DNA of 64,000 nucleotides from Lycorma delicatula (Eukaryota > Arthropoda > Insecta > Hemiptera > Fulgoridae). The position numbers were made by a program, and so were the translations under genes. The DNA lies in contig NC_134456.1 of NCBI RefSeq assembly GCF_047948215.1, positions 53,971,459-54,035,458 of the forward strand, written 5' to 3'. Numbering within the stretch: the first letter of the stretch is position 1; each line of letters begins with the position of its first letter. Below the pieces are notes generated by a model. It was not told the DNA's origin and did not search any database. It saw nothing but the letters and a program-made list of their open reading frames with translations. Positions 49,127-62,900 of the stretch are shown piece by piece.

Positions 49127-50983
49127 GTGCTTACGTTGGTGCTACGTAGGATTGAACCTTAATAACATTTTGATATGGATGTCTTTTAACTTAAAAATTA
49201 CAGTATCATCGTAAACACCATTAGGAATAATAAAATTGAAATATTTCATAAGAAAATCTTCATAAGTCTCTCACACCTAAAAATTTAATTTTTATAATTT
49301 TCCAACGTTTTTTCCATGAATTCATCGATTTGAAATTTTTTATTGTTTTTCTTAATAAGGCGTTATCAGGATGGAATTATTTTCAACATTTTCAGAGACG
49401 ATAGAGATTTAAAAAATAATAATTTTTTCTAGCATATATCTGAATGAGATATTTTAAACTAACATTGTGTGTCTCAAATCTTAAGACAGAGTAGCTTACC
49501 AAAGGAGAGATTTATTTAATAATTCGAAAAACGTTTTAGCAAATTATTGTAGCAAATTACTGTATAAACTTTATTTAATCGTCTCATCAGAGAATAAATA
49601 AATAAAAAATAAGTAGACGCGTTAACGATAATTTTCAACTCTATCACTGTTTATCTTAACTTCGAACTTAACTTTTAATTAAAATTTAAACCTTGTAAAA
49701 ATGATGGAAAAGTTGAACGACATTCCTGTTGGGATTTTTTTCATTAATTCTGCTGTTAATCTTAACTATGTCTTAAACATTCGTGCTTTCGTCTCCCTAA
49801 CAATAGAAAAATGTTTTTGTTGGTATTTTACAGCTTTACAACCTCATTTCACAAAAAATTTAATGTTAAAAAAATAAAACTCATAAGTTCTAAAAACGTT
49901 TGTAACTTTTTTTTAAAATTATGAACATTTCCCTTCTTATAAGAATAGTTAAGCAATTATTAAGCTAGATTAATTTATATTAGTCAATTTTACATCTGTC
50001 TTTTTCGTTATTTCTTCTATCAAGCTACATACACCCACTTAATGCCCAAAATTGTTATATTTATAGCATACTTTCTTTAGTGGCATTAAATGGAATTCAC
50101 GAACAAATGTAACTTTTTTTATATTTTTGTTTCATTTCATATTGTCATTTTTAAAAAAATAAAGTAAAATAATGATACATTAATGAGATCGTAAATTAAA
50201 TAGTAGTATCGTGGACTGAAAAACCTCGGTAGTTCAGTTCGTAGAAAACTAAATAGTATACATCAGCCGAGGTTCAATTCCTCCTACGTTGGTTTAATAT
50301 TTGTCACTATTAATCGCTTAGCTATGTAAAAGTGAAAACTAATTTAAAAATGATTTGTTAAAACATGAATCGACAGTTTTTATTTGGTTTTATCTTAATA
50401 GTTTTACTGAATTGCATTTTCTGCGGTTTATTGACTTATTTACGTAAATATTAACTATTAAATCTTGATTAATTTTACATTGATTTCTTGTAGTTTATTT
50501 CGGGATATCAAATCCGTATGAAAGGAATCCTTTATCAATAAAACTAGAATAAAAATTCAAAAGTTAAAGTAAGTTCCAGACCTTTAATAGTTTTTTAAAT
50601 TGGACCTTGTGATGATTCCTTATTAAAAAAAAACAGCAAAAAAACAAGTACATTGTATGTTGTTGTTTTTAATGTCGGACACTCTATAAGTTTTAATATT
50701 CCGTTACACAACTTATGAAATTTGTTTAATTTTATTATTATTTCTTCCCTCAATTCAGAAGGAAGTCTTTTAATCTTATTTGTATTTTTTGAATTTTATA
50801 TTTATACTAGTTAAAGAGGCGTGCTATAGGCACGCCCTCCGGGCGGATTGCCCTGGCGGTTGGCGTCTCGGAATTGGATTATTAGGTGTCCAGAATTGAT
50901 GACCTCTTGTGTAAAAATATTTTTTTTGAATGATGAAAGTTGATATAACGAAAGTTAAATTAAAAATTTAACTTAGAAATTTA
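49127..50983. other. AT-rich non-coding stretch
   Basis: No gene. A tRNA-like GAGGTTCAATTCCTC at about 50270 is noted among the rejected items. Confidence 0.5.
50807..50860 (-). mobile_element. Helitron-like 3' terminus
   Basis: On the minus strand, a 7-bp GC-rich stem (GGCGTGC, 5-nt loop, GCACGCC; 50818-50836) is followed by TCTTTAA and CTAG (50810-50807), and the next base is T. A hairpin shortly before CTRR and insertion next to T are the 3'-end features of Helitrons. The matching 5' end was not found. Confidence 0.5.
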
Positions 50984-51029
50984 TACTAAAGAATCGGGAT
51001 TCTCCGTTTGTAATCGGTTCATTCCGGTG
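50984..51029. repeat. Diverged 46-bp direct repeat, left copy, flanking repeat C copy 3
   Basis: TACTAAAGAATCGGGATT.TCCG...TCGGT.CAT.CGGTG recurs at 51778-51823, on the other side of repeat C copy 3. Confidence 0.8.
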
Positions 51030-51094
51030 TCTACCTTTTGGTTATAGTTCATTATTTTATGAAGAAAAACAATCACATATTATGCCATTGTTTT

Positions 51095-51705
51095 TTGATG
51101 TGGATACCTTATGACTTCCTTATTCGCCTATTAAATTACATATATTTTTTGTTACTTTTTTTTTGTTATTACAGAATTATTATTTATTGTAAAACCTTTT
51201 TTTACAATCAAAAGTTAATAATTATTAATAAAACAAAATATTTAAATTAAAAAATAAGAGTTAAAAGAAAGGAAATGAAGTCGAATTCGAGCCGATGTGC
51301 CTTCCCCTTGTAAGGTCCAAATATTTCATTAATTAACATTTTATTCGGCTGTAATTCTGGAACCAATGAAAATAAGTACTTCTTATGATATATTGTTGAA
51401 AAGCTCTCAATGAAAGCTTATTGCTGCAATTAAAAAAAGTCCAAAATCCAAATCTTTTGGATTTTTGGCTTTCTTTGGACACTTTTGGTCCAGTCGATTG
51501 CAGTCAAAAGAGGAAGTGCACAACTAGATGTTACAACATTCATAAATCCAAAATTTCAACATTCTACGGCTAATCGTTTTTGAGTTATGCGAGATACAGA
51601 CGTCACGCCGAAACTAATCAAAGGAATATCAGGGATAGTCAAAATAGATATTTCCGTTGAAAACCGAAATTTTTCGCGATTAAAATCGTACAAGGAAGTA
51701 AAAAT
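51095..51705 (+). repeat. Interspersed repeat C, copy 3
   Basis: Ordered blocks as in copy 1: GATGTGGATACC, ACTTCCTTATTCG, TTCGAGCCGATGTGCCTTCC, GGAACCAATGAAAATAAGTA, GACGTCACGCCGAAACTA, and CGTACAAGGAAGT at the end. Confidence 0.85.
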
Positions 51706-51777
51706 ATATTATATATTTTGCATACATATCGATATGTAATAATATAACAAGTATGCACCTGACCACCACGAGACATG

Positions 51778-51823
51778 TACTAAAGAATCGGGATTATCCG
51801 CTAGCGATCGGTACATTTCGGTG
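51778..51823. repeat. Diverged 46-bp direct repeat, right copy
   Basis: Partner of 50984-51029, same orientation and length. The first 18 bases are identical, with substitutions further on. Confidence 0.8.
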
Positions 51824-52309
51824 CTAAGCTAAGAGGGACGGACACACACCCACACAACACTCATAAAAATCCTCTTTAAGTAGGGTTAACTCCTTAGTTT
51901 TCTTACTTTATTTTTATATGCAACTGTTTGCGTATTGTTCGTCGTGTACTTTTATTGCTGATCTTTTGTCTTAACAAGAAAAATTCAATTTTTTTTTTAT
52001 AAACTTACAATGAATTTTTTTGTTCACTTTTAAAAATACATTTGATAATAACCTTCTGATTCTACGGTTTGGGTGACGATATAAGAATTCCTGATTGTTT
52101 ACTAGTTATAATTGAAAATAAAGAATATACTTTGGTATGGTAGAAGAAAATCTCGAGTTTTATTTTTCAAAAGATGCAACATCAAAGAAGACCTTTCGAA
52201 TGTCTAATTTCTTTATTTTTAGGTAGGTGGTCGAGATAACACAATAGTAAAAAAAAATTCTTTACTCTCTTAAACATATCGGTGAGAAAGTGAGTGGAAC
52301 TATGCACTT

Positions 52310-52336
52310 AGGTGTTGTTTGAGAAAGATAGACTAG

Positions 52337-52384
<48 letters not shown>

Positions 52385-52690
52385 GGCTGAGTGATAAAGA
52401 ATGAAAGAGAAATACTACTATGCGAGGAACGAGTACAGATAGATGAGTTAGACGACTGCGATTTGAAATGGATAAAGCGGCTCTTTGGATGGGGTGTGGC
52501 TGCGGGGTGGATTCTTCATTGTCTACATGCGTAATAAAGTTTCAGAGAAGCAGAGAAGCAAGCCTTAACGCTTACAGACTGACTGACAGACAGACAGACA
52601 GGCAGACGATACAGCACGCTATTTCTCCTGCTCCTTCTGATTCAACCAGCACCTATCGTAAAATGCACAGTACAGTTTTATAATACGGAA
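52310..52690. promoter_or_regulatory. GC-richer block with (GA)n and (GACA)n: candidate regulatory element
   Basis: (AG)n occupies about 52337-52382 and GACA/GACT units about 52579-52604. Between them is mixed sequence (for example GGATGGGGTGTGGCTGCGGGG). The short plus-strand frame here (52468-52683) has no recognisable features. Function is inference. Confidence 0.2.
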
Positions 52691-55600
52691 AACATCAATG
52701 CTAAAAAACAATATTTATTTACTCCGTAAGCTGAAAACAGTGAAATACATAATGCATCCGTTAAAATTATTTTTTTTAAATATTCTGCTGGCTAGATCGA
52801 CTTAAAAACTAAAAATGAAATAATTAACATGAATATTAAAAAACATGATAAAAAGTTAAAACTGTCTTTTAACACGCTAAACAAAACTGTTTAAAATTAT
52901 CCATTCAAGTAAACATTCCAATAGCGTTTAGGTTTTTAATTTCTGAAGTCGTCGCAAAAATAATCCGTGAATAAATTTAGTTTTGTCGTTAGAATTTAGT
53001 TTTCATAACATGTTCGTGTAATAAAGAACTGAACCAAACCTGCTTAATGATTTAATTATTTCGATTCGTATGTTTCTCCCGTCAATTTACACAAACGGGA
53101 GAATCGATTTTTAATGAAAAATTGAAGATGAACTTTCTTAATTCTAAAATTTTATTTTTTATTTTATGCTTTTATTATTCATAAGGAGACCCACTCACCA
53201 GCTGAACAATTTATTATTTAGTTTGATACATCACACGCCATACAATTTTAAGGATGGAAAAGTTATATAACGAAACCTGAAAATGTTCTCGAATGGGTCA
53301 AAGATTAAGTAGCCCGACGAATAAGTTGACCTCTGACTTTTTAATTAAATTTTTTGCTTCAAAATCTCAACTTATACACGAAACTTACGATATTTATAAA
53401 ATAATTATTAAAAAACAACATAAAAACCGACTAGTAATTGTACACATCTACCTAGAATAGTTTTGAAAAACAAGCAAAAAATAGTTAAACAAGATTTTCT
53501 TTCTTTTCTTACAGACATTTTTTCAGAATACAACCTGACCCCCGTAGAGGAAGACAACCGCCTAGTAACTACCCCGGTTGCCACACCTCTCCTTTTGTTC
53601 CTTTAAATTCACCATCTCATATAGCCTACACAGCCATCTGACTACAACATAAAATGTAAAATTAATATTAAATTTCAGATCGCTGACTCGCTTACTATAA
53701 CCTGAAAAATACCTGTAAGAGAAGAAAGAAAAACTTATTTATTTTTTGTCCGTTTTTCATAATTATTAATCACTTAATAAGTACAATTAATAATCGGCTT
53801 TTTTCTTTTTAATAATTATTTTATTTAGCGCTTTTCTATTTTTGTAACTACACTATTCAATACATTAGTCATCTAGATACGATATTGGCATGTTTTTTTT
53901 TTTTAGAAATGTGCTATTTAAATAAAAATTTGAATGTTAATCAATGATAATGTACATCCGTGTAACGCATGTATGTGCTAGTCGCGATGCATTCCTGTTT
54001 CCATTTGCTGAATACATTTTCATTTATATTTCGAGAACGATGTATTTTTCAGAAAAAAGTACAAGAGAAAAAAGCGTTTTATTTTTTACTGTTTTATGAA
54101 ATACCAACATTAAAATTTGTATAAGCGTAATTTTTTAATTTTCCCTTCAGTGTAGGGCCTCCTCTTCTAGATAAGACAATTTAAGAGATGTTACTTCCAG
54201 ACGGAAGACCTGTTACTACCCAAAAGTTGGTTGAAATTGGTTGGATCTGTGAAGTTACAGAAAGGAACAAACAGACGTACAATACGGTTAAATACAATGT
54301 ACAACACTACAATACCTATGGAAAAAATGATGTATTGCAAAAGTTTTTTAAACTTTTTTCAGCATTTTTTTTTTAATATGGACAATATTAAATATTAAAT
54401 GCGAGTGGATACGTATAATGAATAATTTGGAAAACAAAGGGGTTAAAATTTAGACTAAAAAAAAACTTCTTGTAGGTCAGCAGTTATGACAAAAGTTAGT
54501 TACAAAATCTTTATTTTTATAGATAAAAAACAAATGTGTGGTTTCTCATAAGGCAAAAAATCGAAAATAAGAGTTATTTCATGATTTCAATAGATGTCTG
54601 GTTAAAATATCTATTAAATAACTAAATCCAGCTAATTTATTATAAAAAGGAATAGTTACTCTGTAAATAAAGTTTTTATTCACTTGGAAAAAAAATAGTT
54701 AATAGGCTAATTAATAATATTAAAAAAAAAAAATTAATGTATGAAATTAGTTAATTAATCTTATTAACTAATAAATGAAATAATTTAATAACATTTCTAA
54801 TTATTTTTTTATTAAAATAATTATTTGTAATTGTAATTTTCGTAGATTTACTTTTTATTTACCGATCTACAATATTTAAAATAATTGATAATCTTTAAAA
54901 TTTCCGATGGGATTATCTTTTTCTGGAAATGTATTTTTTTATATGTATTATCGCTTTAACACCTTCAAACCTTTAATTCATTTCAATTATTGTCTTTATT
55001 ATAAACCGGTTTTGTAAAACGCATATATTATTTACTACAAGTATGCTCCCTCTTTTAAAATATGTAATTGATATTTATCCGGAGGTCTATCTTTGCTAAA
55101 ATATATTATTTTATTTTGTTGTATTAATAGTATATAAGAATTTATCATTAGGCTACCTGAATTTAATTTTTTTTGCCGAAGGCTTGATTCTTTCATTTTT
55201 CCTTACCTCCGTCGACTTATATTCATTTTATAAAATTAGTGTTGTGTACGTATCTATATATTAATATGGTGATGCTTTAGGCTGTTTTTACGGAGAAATA
55301 TCTTATAATAATAATTTGAAGGCGTAGTTGCTATCAGGAAAAAATATTTCTAACAGATATTTATATATAGGGATTTATAACTTAATTGGCATTTTACGAT
55401 CTCTTTCTCTGAAATTACTCTTACAATTAACCATCTGCTGCTATCTCTCATAAGTATAACGGTTTTGGTGCTTGAGATAAGAGAGAGAAGTCACTGCCGA
55501 ATTGGTATAGGCCATCCTCAAGAACAATAAGCATTTTATATCAAACATACTTAGGAAACAGGTTTTCGTTGTATTCTTCAACGAGTAGAATATATTATTA

Positions 55601-55799
55601 CATTTATCGGTTTTTAAGTTCACCGAAATGCAGTTAAATTTCTGATCTAGGAGTAAATTTTTACTCTTTTCGCGAGAGTTCCAAATTAAAAAAAATTACA
55701 AATTTTTTTATATTCGACAAAAAATGTCAACATCGATCGATGTTTCAGATTTCGATTTTAATTGCGTTTATGTACTCGTATTAATAACAAAGTAACCCG
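52691..55799. other. AT-rich non-coding stretch
   Basis: No gene or clear repeat recognised. Confidence 0.5.
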
Positions 55800-56090
55800 A
55801 ATCTGTCTGACGGATAACCGGTTGTTGTGTATGGGATCTCACTCGTAAGTCTCCCGTCCATTGTATGATGAGACTATTGGAAGAACCGATTATTCAGGGG
55901 AAGTTACTCGACTGAATGTTGTACTGTTCAGTCAGATAATTCCGCATGCCGCTGCACTGGAGAAGGATCGTATATTGCATCGCCCATTATTCCTCTCTGC
56001 GGTATATTATCTAATATAGAACCATTCAACCTGGATAAATAACTTTCTTTGTCCGATTGCCCACCGGTAGGAGAGTCGAAGCACCCGTTC
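55800..56090. promoter_or_regulatory. Balanced-composition unique block: candidate conserved non-coding element
   Basis: About 290 bp without simple repeats and with no match to the repeat families in this window. No coding frame. Listed because it is one of the few non-AT-rich unique blocks. Confidence 0.2.
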
Positions 56091-56993
56091 AAAATAAAAT
56101 TAATAAAAATATAAATTTTAACGTCGTATGAAAATTAATTTTAATAGGAAAGTTAATATGAATTTAAAGTGAATCATTAGAAACTCTCCAGAAATAGTTG
56201 ATATTAATAATTTGAATAAAAACAACTTGGTAAAAATTTTATAGACTTAAAAAATTACTATAAAATAATACTATTCAATTCCTTTAAATATTTCGACTTT
56301 TCTGCTTTAACTAAAAACAAGCAACTGCCAATAATTAACCCTTAATTTGGCGTTGACTTCAAAAAAATCAAAATATATGTAAAAATTTAATATTTTATTT
56401 ATAATTTTTTTTTTTAAATTATAGTTTTAGTTTTGTTAAAAATAGGCTACGAAAGCCACCGTTTGTATGAAAAACAGTTTTCACAAAATAAACTTGTTTA
56501 AAAAAAGTAAAAAAAGAATGCAGAAAAATGAAATTAAGTAATTGATACTGAGCGTAACATAAAGCTATGAAAAGCATACTCAAGAATAGATATCGCTATA
56601 ATCGCTATAAATTTTAGTACTAAGTAATGAAGATTACAAAGAAAGTAAAATATATATCAAATTAAATACACAGTAAAGTAGTTTTTATTTAGAAAATTTT
56701 TAACCGATCTTTTCAACGAAATCATTACAAAAAGTTGTTTTACAAAATAAAAAGAATCATCGACTTCATGGATTAAGTCGTGAGTAAAGTTTGAACACAT
56801 AAAAAAAACCTTTTCTCCACTTGATATCGGTTTAAAAACACAAAATAAACGTCATAATCCGGTATAAAATAAATTAATAAATATTGCTTTTTAATTTTAA
56901 TTATTTTTATTTTTCTTAATGAAACAATTGGTGGCTCTTCGTCTATCACTGGTATAACTGGTACTAATACATGTTTATAAAAAAAAAAAAATA

Positions 56994-57640
56994 TGATGTG
57001 GACACCACATGACTTCCTTTACTCCTATTAAGTACATACACGTATTTTTTTGAAAATGAAAAGTATATAAAATTTTATTTCATAAATACTTCAGATATTT
57101 TTTCATTTTTTTTTATTGTTATTATTGAATTATTATTTATAATAAAACTTTTTTACAATCAGAGGTTAACAGTTATTAATAACTTAATATTTTAAATTAA
57201 AAAAAAAGGAGATGAAGTCGGATTCGAACCACATCTCAGTAATTAAAATTATATTTGACTATAAACCCTGGAACCAATGAAACTAAGTACCACTTGTGAT
57301 ACATCGTTGAAAAGCTCTCAATAAGAGCTTATTATGCAATTAAGAAAAAGTCCAAAATCCAATTTTTTTGGGGGTTTTGGAAAATTTTGGTTAAGTCGAT
57401 TGTAATCAAAAGGGGAGATGCCCAACTTGATATTACAACAGTTCTAAATCCAAAATTTCAACATCTACGGCTAATCTTTTTTGAGTTATGGGAGATATAT
57501 ACGTACATACAGACGTCACGCCGAAACTAGTTAAAATGGATTCAGGGATGGTCAAAATGCATATTTCCGTTGAAATCTGAAAACCGAAATTTTTCACCAT
57601 CACAGTATTTCCTTTACTTTGTACAAGAAAGTAAAAACTT
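56994..57640 (+). repeat. Interspersed repeat C, copy 4
   Basis: Blocks GATGTGGACACCACATGACT, GGAGATGAAGTCGGATTCGA, ACCACTTGTGATACATCG, GACGTCACGCCGAAACTAGT and GGATTCAGGGATGGTCAAAA are all present. The end TTTACTTTGTACAAGAAAGT is slightly decayed, and the usual GATGTGCCTTCCCCTTG block is partly deleted. Confidence 0.85.
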
Positions 57641-59818
57641 CAAAATAATAATTTAGCATCAAGCCTCCTCAATAGGCACTTCCCGGATGAAAATGTTATG
57701 TAACAGAAAACGTAAGGTATTCTTTTTCTTAATCAATAAAAATAATTTATCTATATAGCATTAGACGTTTTGACTTAATTTCCTAACTACTGTTCACTAA
57801 TTTGGATTTTTAAAAAAATTAATTTTCAACATTCATTTTGTTAAAATAATGTGGCACATATTTACTTTTTTTGCCTTAGTTGGTCATAAAGGTTCGTATG
57901 AGATTAAAAAACTTTCGTTTCAGTGCCGATCCGAACATACAAAGCCAAAAAGCTTTTTATAAATTATATTACTGGAGTATTGGCGAATTGCCTGTTATAA
58001 ATTATTCAGTTAGGTTTCTAATTTTTACTTTATAATATAACTTAAAATGTAGAAAGAGAGAGAGAAAAAAAAATTAGACAAAAAGATTGATTTATGTTTA
58101 ATTTATATCGATGAAGAATTTGTTTGAAACAAAATTAATAAAAAATGGCTTTCTGTAAAATGCATGCAAATAAAATTTCACTACATATTTATTAAAAATC
58201 TTTCGGGAAAGCATAGGATAAAAAATTTATCATCCAGATTCGAAGAGAACCAGTATATCTTTCTGATTTATATTCCTCTGAACTTACAAACAGACTGTTG
58301 ACAGGGAGTATGACAGGATTTTTTTCTTTAAAACCAGTTTCTTTTATTCTGGCGGTCACTTGTTTCGTGAAGATCCGATTACCTAAAGTTGTATATTGTC
58401 ACAGTAATTTATAAGTTTATCACAATCACAGTGAAATTATCAAGGTTTTTTTATATAAAAAACTCGTACAATAAATTAGTATAATTTATTGCAGTTTCTT
58501 TTGTACTACGTATATTAAGTACAAGTTGACTGGTTGACTAAGGTAGAAATTGGTCGACATAGCTTCTAAATCAAATAATTCGAGTTCAATTCACGGCAGG
58601 TGTCGTATTTTTCACTATCATTTCCTCATTAAACTATATTTGTGAATGTACGACCAGTCAGAGAAAGAAAACTACAGAGCTTCCCAAAAAAAATGCTAGT
58701 GATTTTTGAAAAACGTGAGATTAACATTGTAGTTTACATCATTATTTGCATTGTGGATGGTTGCACCCATTAAAATAATAAATTTCATTGCTTCTGATTA
58801 TTCATTATATTTATTTTTATAATAAAGCTAAAAAAATAAATACAGCGTATTACAGAAAAATAGTAGATCATAACTACAAAAAATCTGGCAACAATGTTGT
58901 TTAACGTTTTTTGATATTTGAACAGAGCTTAAAGTTTTATTCTTCGTGTAGCGTAAACGTTGAGAATTGCTATATCCGTTTTTTACTATGACGTTTGACG
59001 AGGAAAATTATTTAAAACTCTAAACTTTTGAAATGAACAGCTGAACTGTTTATTATGTTTTTTTTTTTTTTTTAAATAAAATGTTTTTAATATTTTAAAA
59101 CTTTATTAGTCACTCCAGCGACCACTTTCAGTGACAGACACAAATTATTTAAAAAAAAAAATTATTTATAAAATTAACGCTGCTTGTTTATCAAAAGTTG
59201 GTAGTTTTAAATTACTACTCTTATGAGCTGATTTATAATTTTATTTTAAAAAATAATGAAAAAATAATTTTATGCGATTTGATAAATCAATTTTAAAAGC
59301 TACAAAAATGAACGCAAGGCATTTTCTCCTTACGTTTCATGAGGTGTTTGAAAGACAATATTCTGTACTACTTAAACAGAAGTATTAAACAAATAAATTT
59401 AAAATTTACCTTTTACTCCGATGAAAAATATGAAAGTCATGGTAAAAGCGTATAAACGGTTGAAAATTAATTTCTCCTGTTACCTCTTATTAAAAAAATA
59501 ATAATTTAACGCGTCAAATTTAAACACTATAATATTACAAAACTGTATAAAAGATATATTTTTCAGGTAGATACCTTTTAACCTTCCAATAAGAACTGAA
59601 AATGTTCCCATCCTCAAAACTTCTCATTTATTAAAAATTCATAAAAAACCCAGTCAGTCATCAATTTAAAAAAAATTATGAAACTCAAATTTTTAGGAGT
59701 TTTTAGAAGTTAATAAATCTTTTTTTATTAATGTTTTTTTTTTAATATTTCAATCATATATTCAGTACTGTTATAAGCTATTTATAATCTAAAAAAATAT
59801 ATACGACTAAAGTAAACT
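57641..59818. other. AT-rich non-coding stretch
   Basis: No gene. Possible tRNA-like fragment at about 58540-58615 (see rejected items). Confidence 0.5.
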
Positions 59819-59992
59819 CCGGCTATCTCCGTAGAGAAGTGGTGGTAACTTTCGGCTTTTCATTCGGGGGTCCTGTTCCAATTCCAGGCATGGAATTTTT
59901 CGTAAGCTGCATAATTCCATTCAGATATTTTTACGTGCAAGCTTTTCAGTCAGCTTCTTTGGTAAATTATAATCATTAAGCAAAAAAAAAAA
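59819..59992 (+). mobile_element. Diverged tRNA-derived SINE, family A
   Basis: CCGGCTATCTCCGTAGAGAA...GTGGTGGTAAC...TTCATTCGGGGGTCCTG...CCAATTCCAGGCATGGAATT follows the family A order (compare 34283-34369). It ends in an A-run (59981-59991). Both promoter boxes are damaged. Confidence 0.7.
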
Positions 59993-62900
59993 ATCATAAA
60001 TCCGTATGTCACCGTTGGTGACAAACGGTTTTTAATAAAAGATATAAATAAAAATCTGTAAATAAACTCTCTTTTTTAATAAGCATAATTGATACAAATA
60101 ATAAAGTAACTTAAAAAGTGAAAAATAGTAGTTCTTGATTTTTTTTCCAATCAGCCCCAAATCAAAAACAACAATTCCTAAAAATTTACCAATTCTTAAA
60201 TTTTCTCGGACTAAAAGTAAAAATTTCATGAAAAATTAATAAAACTCTAATTTTTATCTTTTCAGTGCGTTCTTTAAATATTATTATTATTATTTTAAAA
60301 ATTTATTAAATTTTAAAGTTTTTGTTATTACAATGCAGTTACATATATACAAATTGCCAATCGTATAAAAAAGCTGTTCTCAATTTACGCAAAAGGGGTA
60401 AAAAATATGACTATAAAAATTAAAAAAAAAGAAATGGAGAGAAGCAAGATAAAGATTTTTTTCGAGAGTGAATAATGCTCTGTGAAGTGATGTACATTTA
60501 CTCCTTACAATTTCAAGACAGTCTTCATAAATATTCGTGGGAAATTACTTACCAAACTGACGTTAAACCACATATAATTTATTCATCATTAATGCAATAA
60601 TCAAAATTAAGACGAAATAATATTGTTTATTAAATTTTGAATTAGAAAAACTTTCTACTTAAGTCAGCCGACAGAAACTTATTACGGGACCACCAGAGGA
60701 ATTTGAAAAAAAAGCACAATAAATGCCCCCCCCCCCCCCTAACTTCTATAATAAGTAAACGGATAGCTACCCGTTTAATAATAGGTAGGATTGAATATAT
60801 TTAAAAATATAAAGCTCAAATTGAAGTGTTAAAAACACAGGTTATTCAAAGTACGTACAATTTTTTTCTTTGTAATATATATCAGATATGAATAATTATT
60901 TGTGTATATACTTATAGAGAATACGTAGAGTCATATGACATTGATTATAAAATTTATCCGGTGTGTGTTCATGGCAACAGAATTATCGGAAAGCATGATA
61001 AGATTCTTCATTCAGATTATTTCTGTGTAAGTAATGGTGAGAAATAAAAATGGTTGTCGGTAATTCAGTAGTACAGCAAACAATTATTTGTTGCACTGCA
61101 ATTTATTGCCTTTCAAAACTTGAACGATAAAATTTATTTTTACTTTTTTAAAAGAAACAGCTTATTTTTTACGCCTCGGTTATTTAGTATTCTTAAATAT
61201 CGGAACGAATATTTAAATTAACACATCCGTGTCCGTTTCAGAAATAATTGTAACTCTATATTTAAATAATACGATAACGTTTGTCTGTTAATGATACAGC
61301 TTGTTAAGACGACCCGATCTCGGGTTTGGCAACGAAGAGAAATTTCTCGTATCAGTGTTCATAATTTACGAAGAATTTTATTTTTAGTTTTTTTAATGTA
61401 GTTGTTAAAAACATAAATGTGTTTGGTTCTTTCTGATAATTATGGTACATTTTTATATGCAAATTTGTTTGTTAATCTTTTAACGTAAAATATGAGTGAC
61501 ATATTCTACATAATAAATTCTTACGCGAATCTTGAACAAGATTTTCAACTCTTTACAATATTTGAGAATAACATCTTAAAAATAAAAGGATATAAATAAA
61601 GATAGCAGCAGACGAATAAAGCTACTATTTGTAAACCGGTTTCCGTAGATAATTGAAGTTAAGTAACATTCTACGCAGTTATGTACGGTTAGATATCTGG
61701 AATTTGTGTTTTGAAATTTTTTTTATCGTAATGAAATTTCATCCAGTTGTATAGATACTCATAGTGTTCTTTACTTGGTAAGGTGATCCGGGCATTTGCC
61801 TTTGGGTGCGAAAAGGGTGGGGAACGGTGACAAAGTACGAGTGTATACCGCACAATAAAATATTAAGTCTTGAGATTTTGTTGAAGTAGCATACCACAAT
61901 TTTAATATCAGGTGCAACGATAAATTCTATAATGTTTACAACTATTATATTTTTACAATAAAAACATTGTTATTGCTGGCTTATTCCTTTTAAGCAGAGT
62001 GCTATAATTTTATAGGAAGTGGAAGATACAATAAATTATCGTAGACTACCCCTGCGTTGCGGAATAACTTATTTTTCTATAAACTGGAGGAACTTTAGAA
62101 ATTGTTTCGGCTACCATCAGTTTGATGACAATAGAAGTAATTGCGCTATATAATTTACGTTATATGAAATATTCAGAATAAAAATCTGTTGAAAAAAACC
62201 GAATTGAATTTTTTGATAAAAATGCCACCTCCTGCCTGTTTTTCGGTAGATCCTCGTTAGAATACAGTTTATTAATAAAAAAAGGGCTACAAATTTCTTA
62301 AATAATTTCAACATTATAGTTGACTTTTTTTTAATACTTATGTATAAATTATTCGTATAAGAAATAACAATTTACAGCTCCCGCGTTTTTTTTTTATTTG
62401 CGTACATGTTCATCTCTTGTATCCTAATTAAGTTTTAAGTACTGATTTTAATGTTTGTCATTGAATTTATTTCTTTTTAAACTTATATCTTGTTTTACTT
62501 TATTCTTTATATTACAAATTTACGTCAAAAAAATTGAATTTTTTATTTAGGCATCGTAGATATTCCCTGTTCCTATGTAAAATTACTAGTCAGTAATTAC
62601 TAAACATCGATTTATTTTATGAACGTTTTTTGGTAATGTAATCACACGTACAGTTGCATTAACTAAAAAGTATAACTTATTTTAATCGAGAGAAAATAAA
62701 CTTTGTAAAGTATTATTAAAAAAAAAAAACAACAACAAAAAACTACTTGTTTGTTAATTCAAAAAGAAAAATTAAACAATTATTATTTAAAAAAAAACTA
62801 TTCCGAATCAATAATACCAATAAATTTATTTTATTGTTATTTGGTTACATTAGAAAAAATAAGTAATTACAATTCACAATTAAAATTAACGGCAAAAATT

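Noticed and set aside
50220..50296. tRNA-like sequence with GAGGTTCAATTCCTC
   Set aside because: A T-arm-like hairpin is present but the D arm and acceptor stem cannot be formed convincingly, and no second copy was seen.
58540..58620. tRNA-like fragment with GAGTTCAATTC
   Set aside because: Only a B-box-like phrase; no paired acceptor stem and no matching SINE tail.
44264..60540. Su(H)-type sites such as TGTGGGAA (about 44266) and CGTGGGAA (about 60529), which would suit a Notch-responsive gene
   Set aside because: By a rough count about eight matches to YGTGRGAA are expected by chance in 64 kb on both strands; no cluster with E-boxes was seen.
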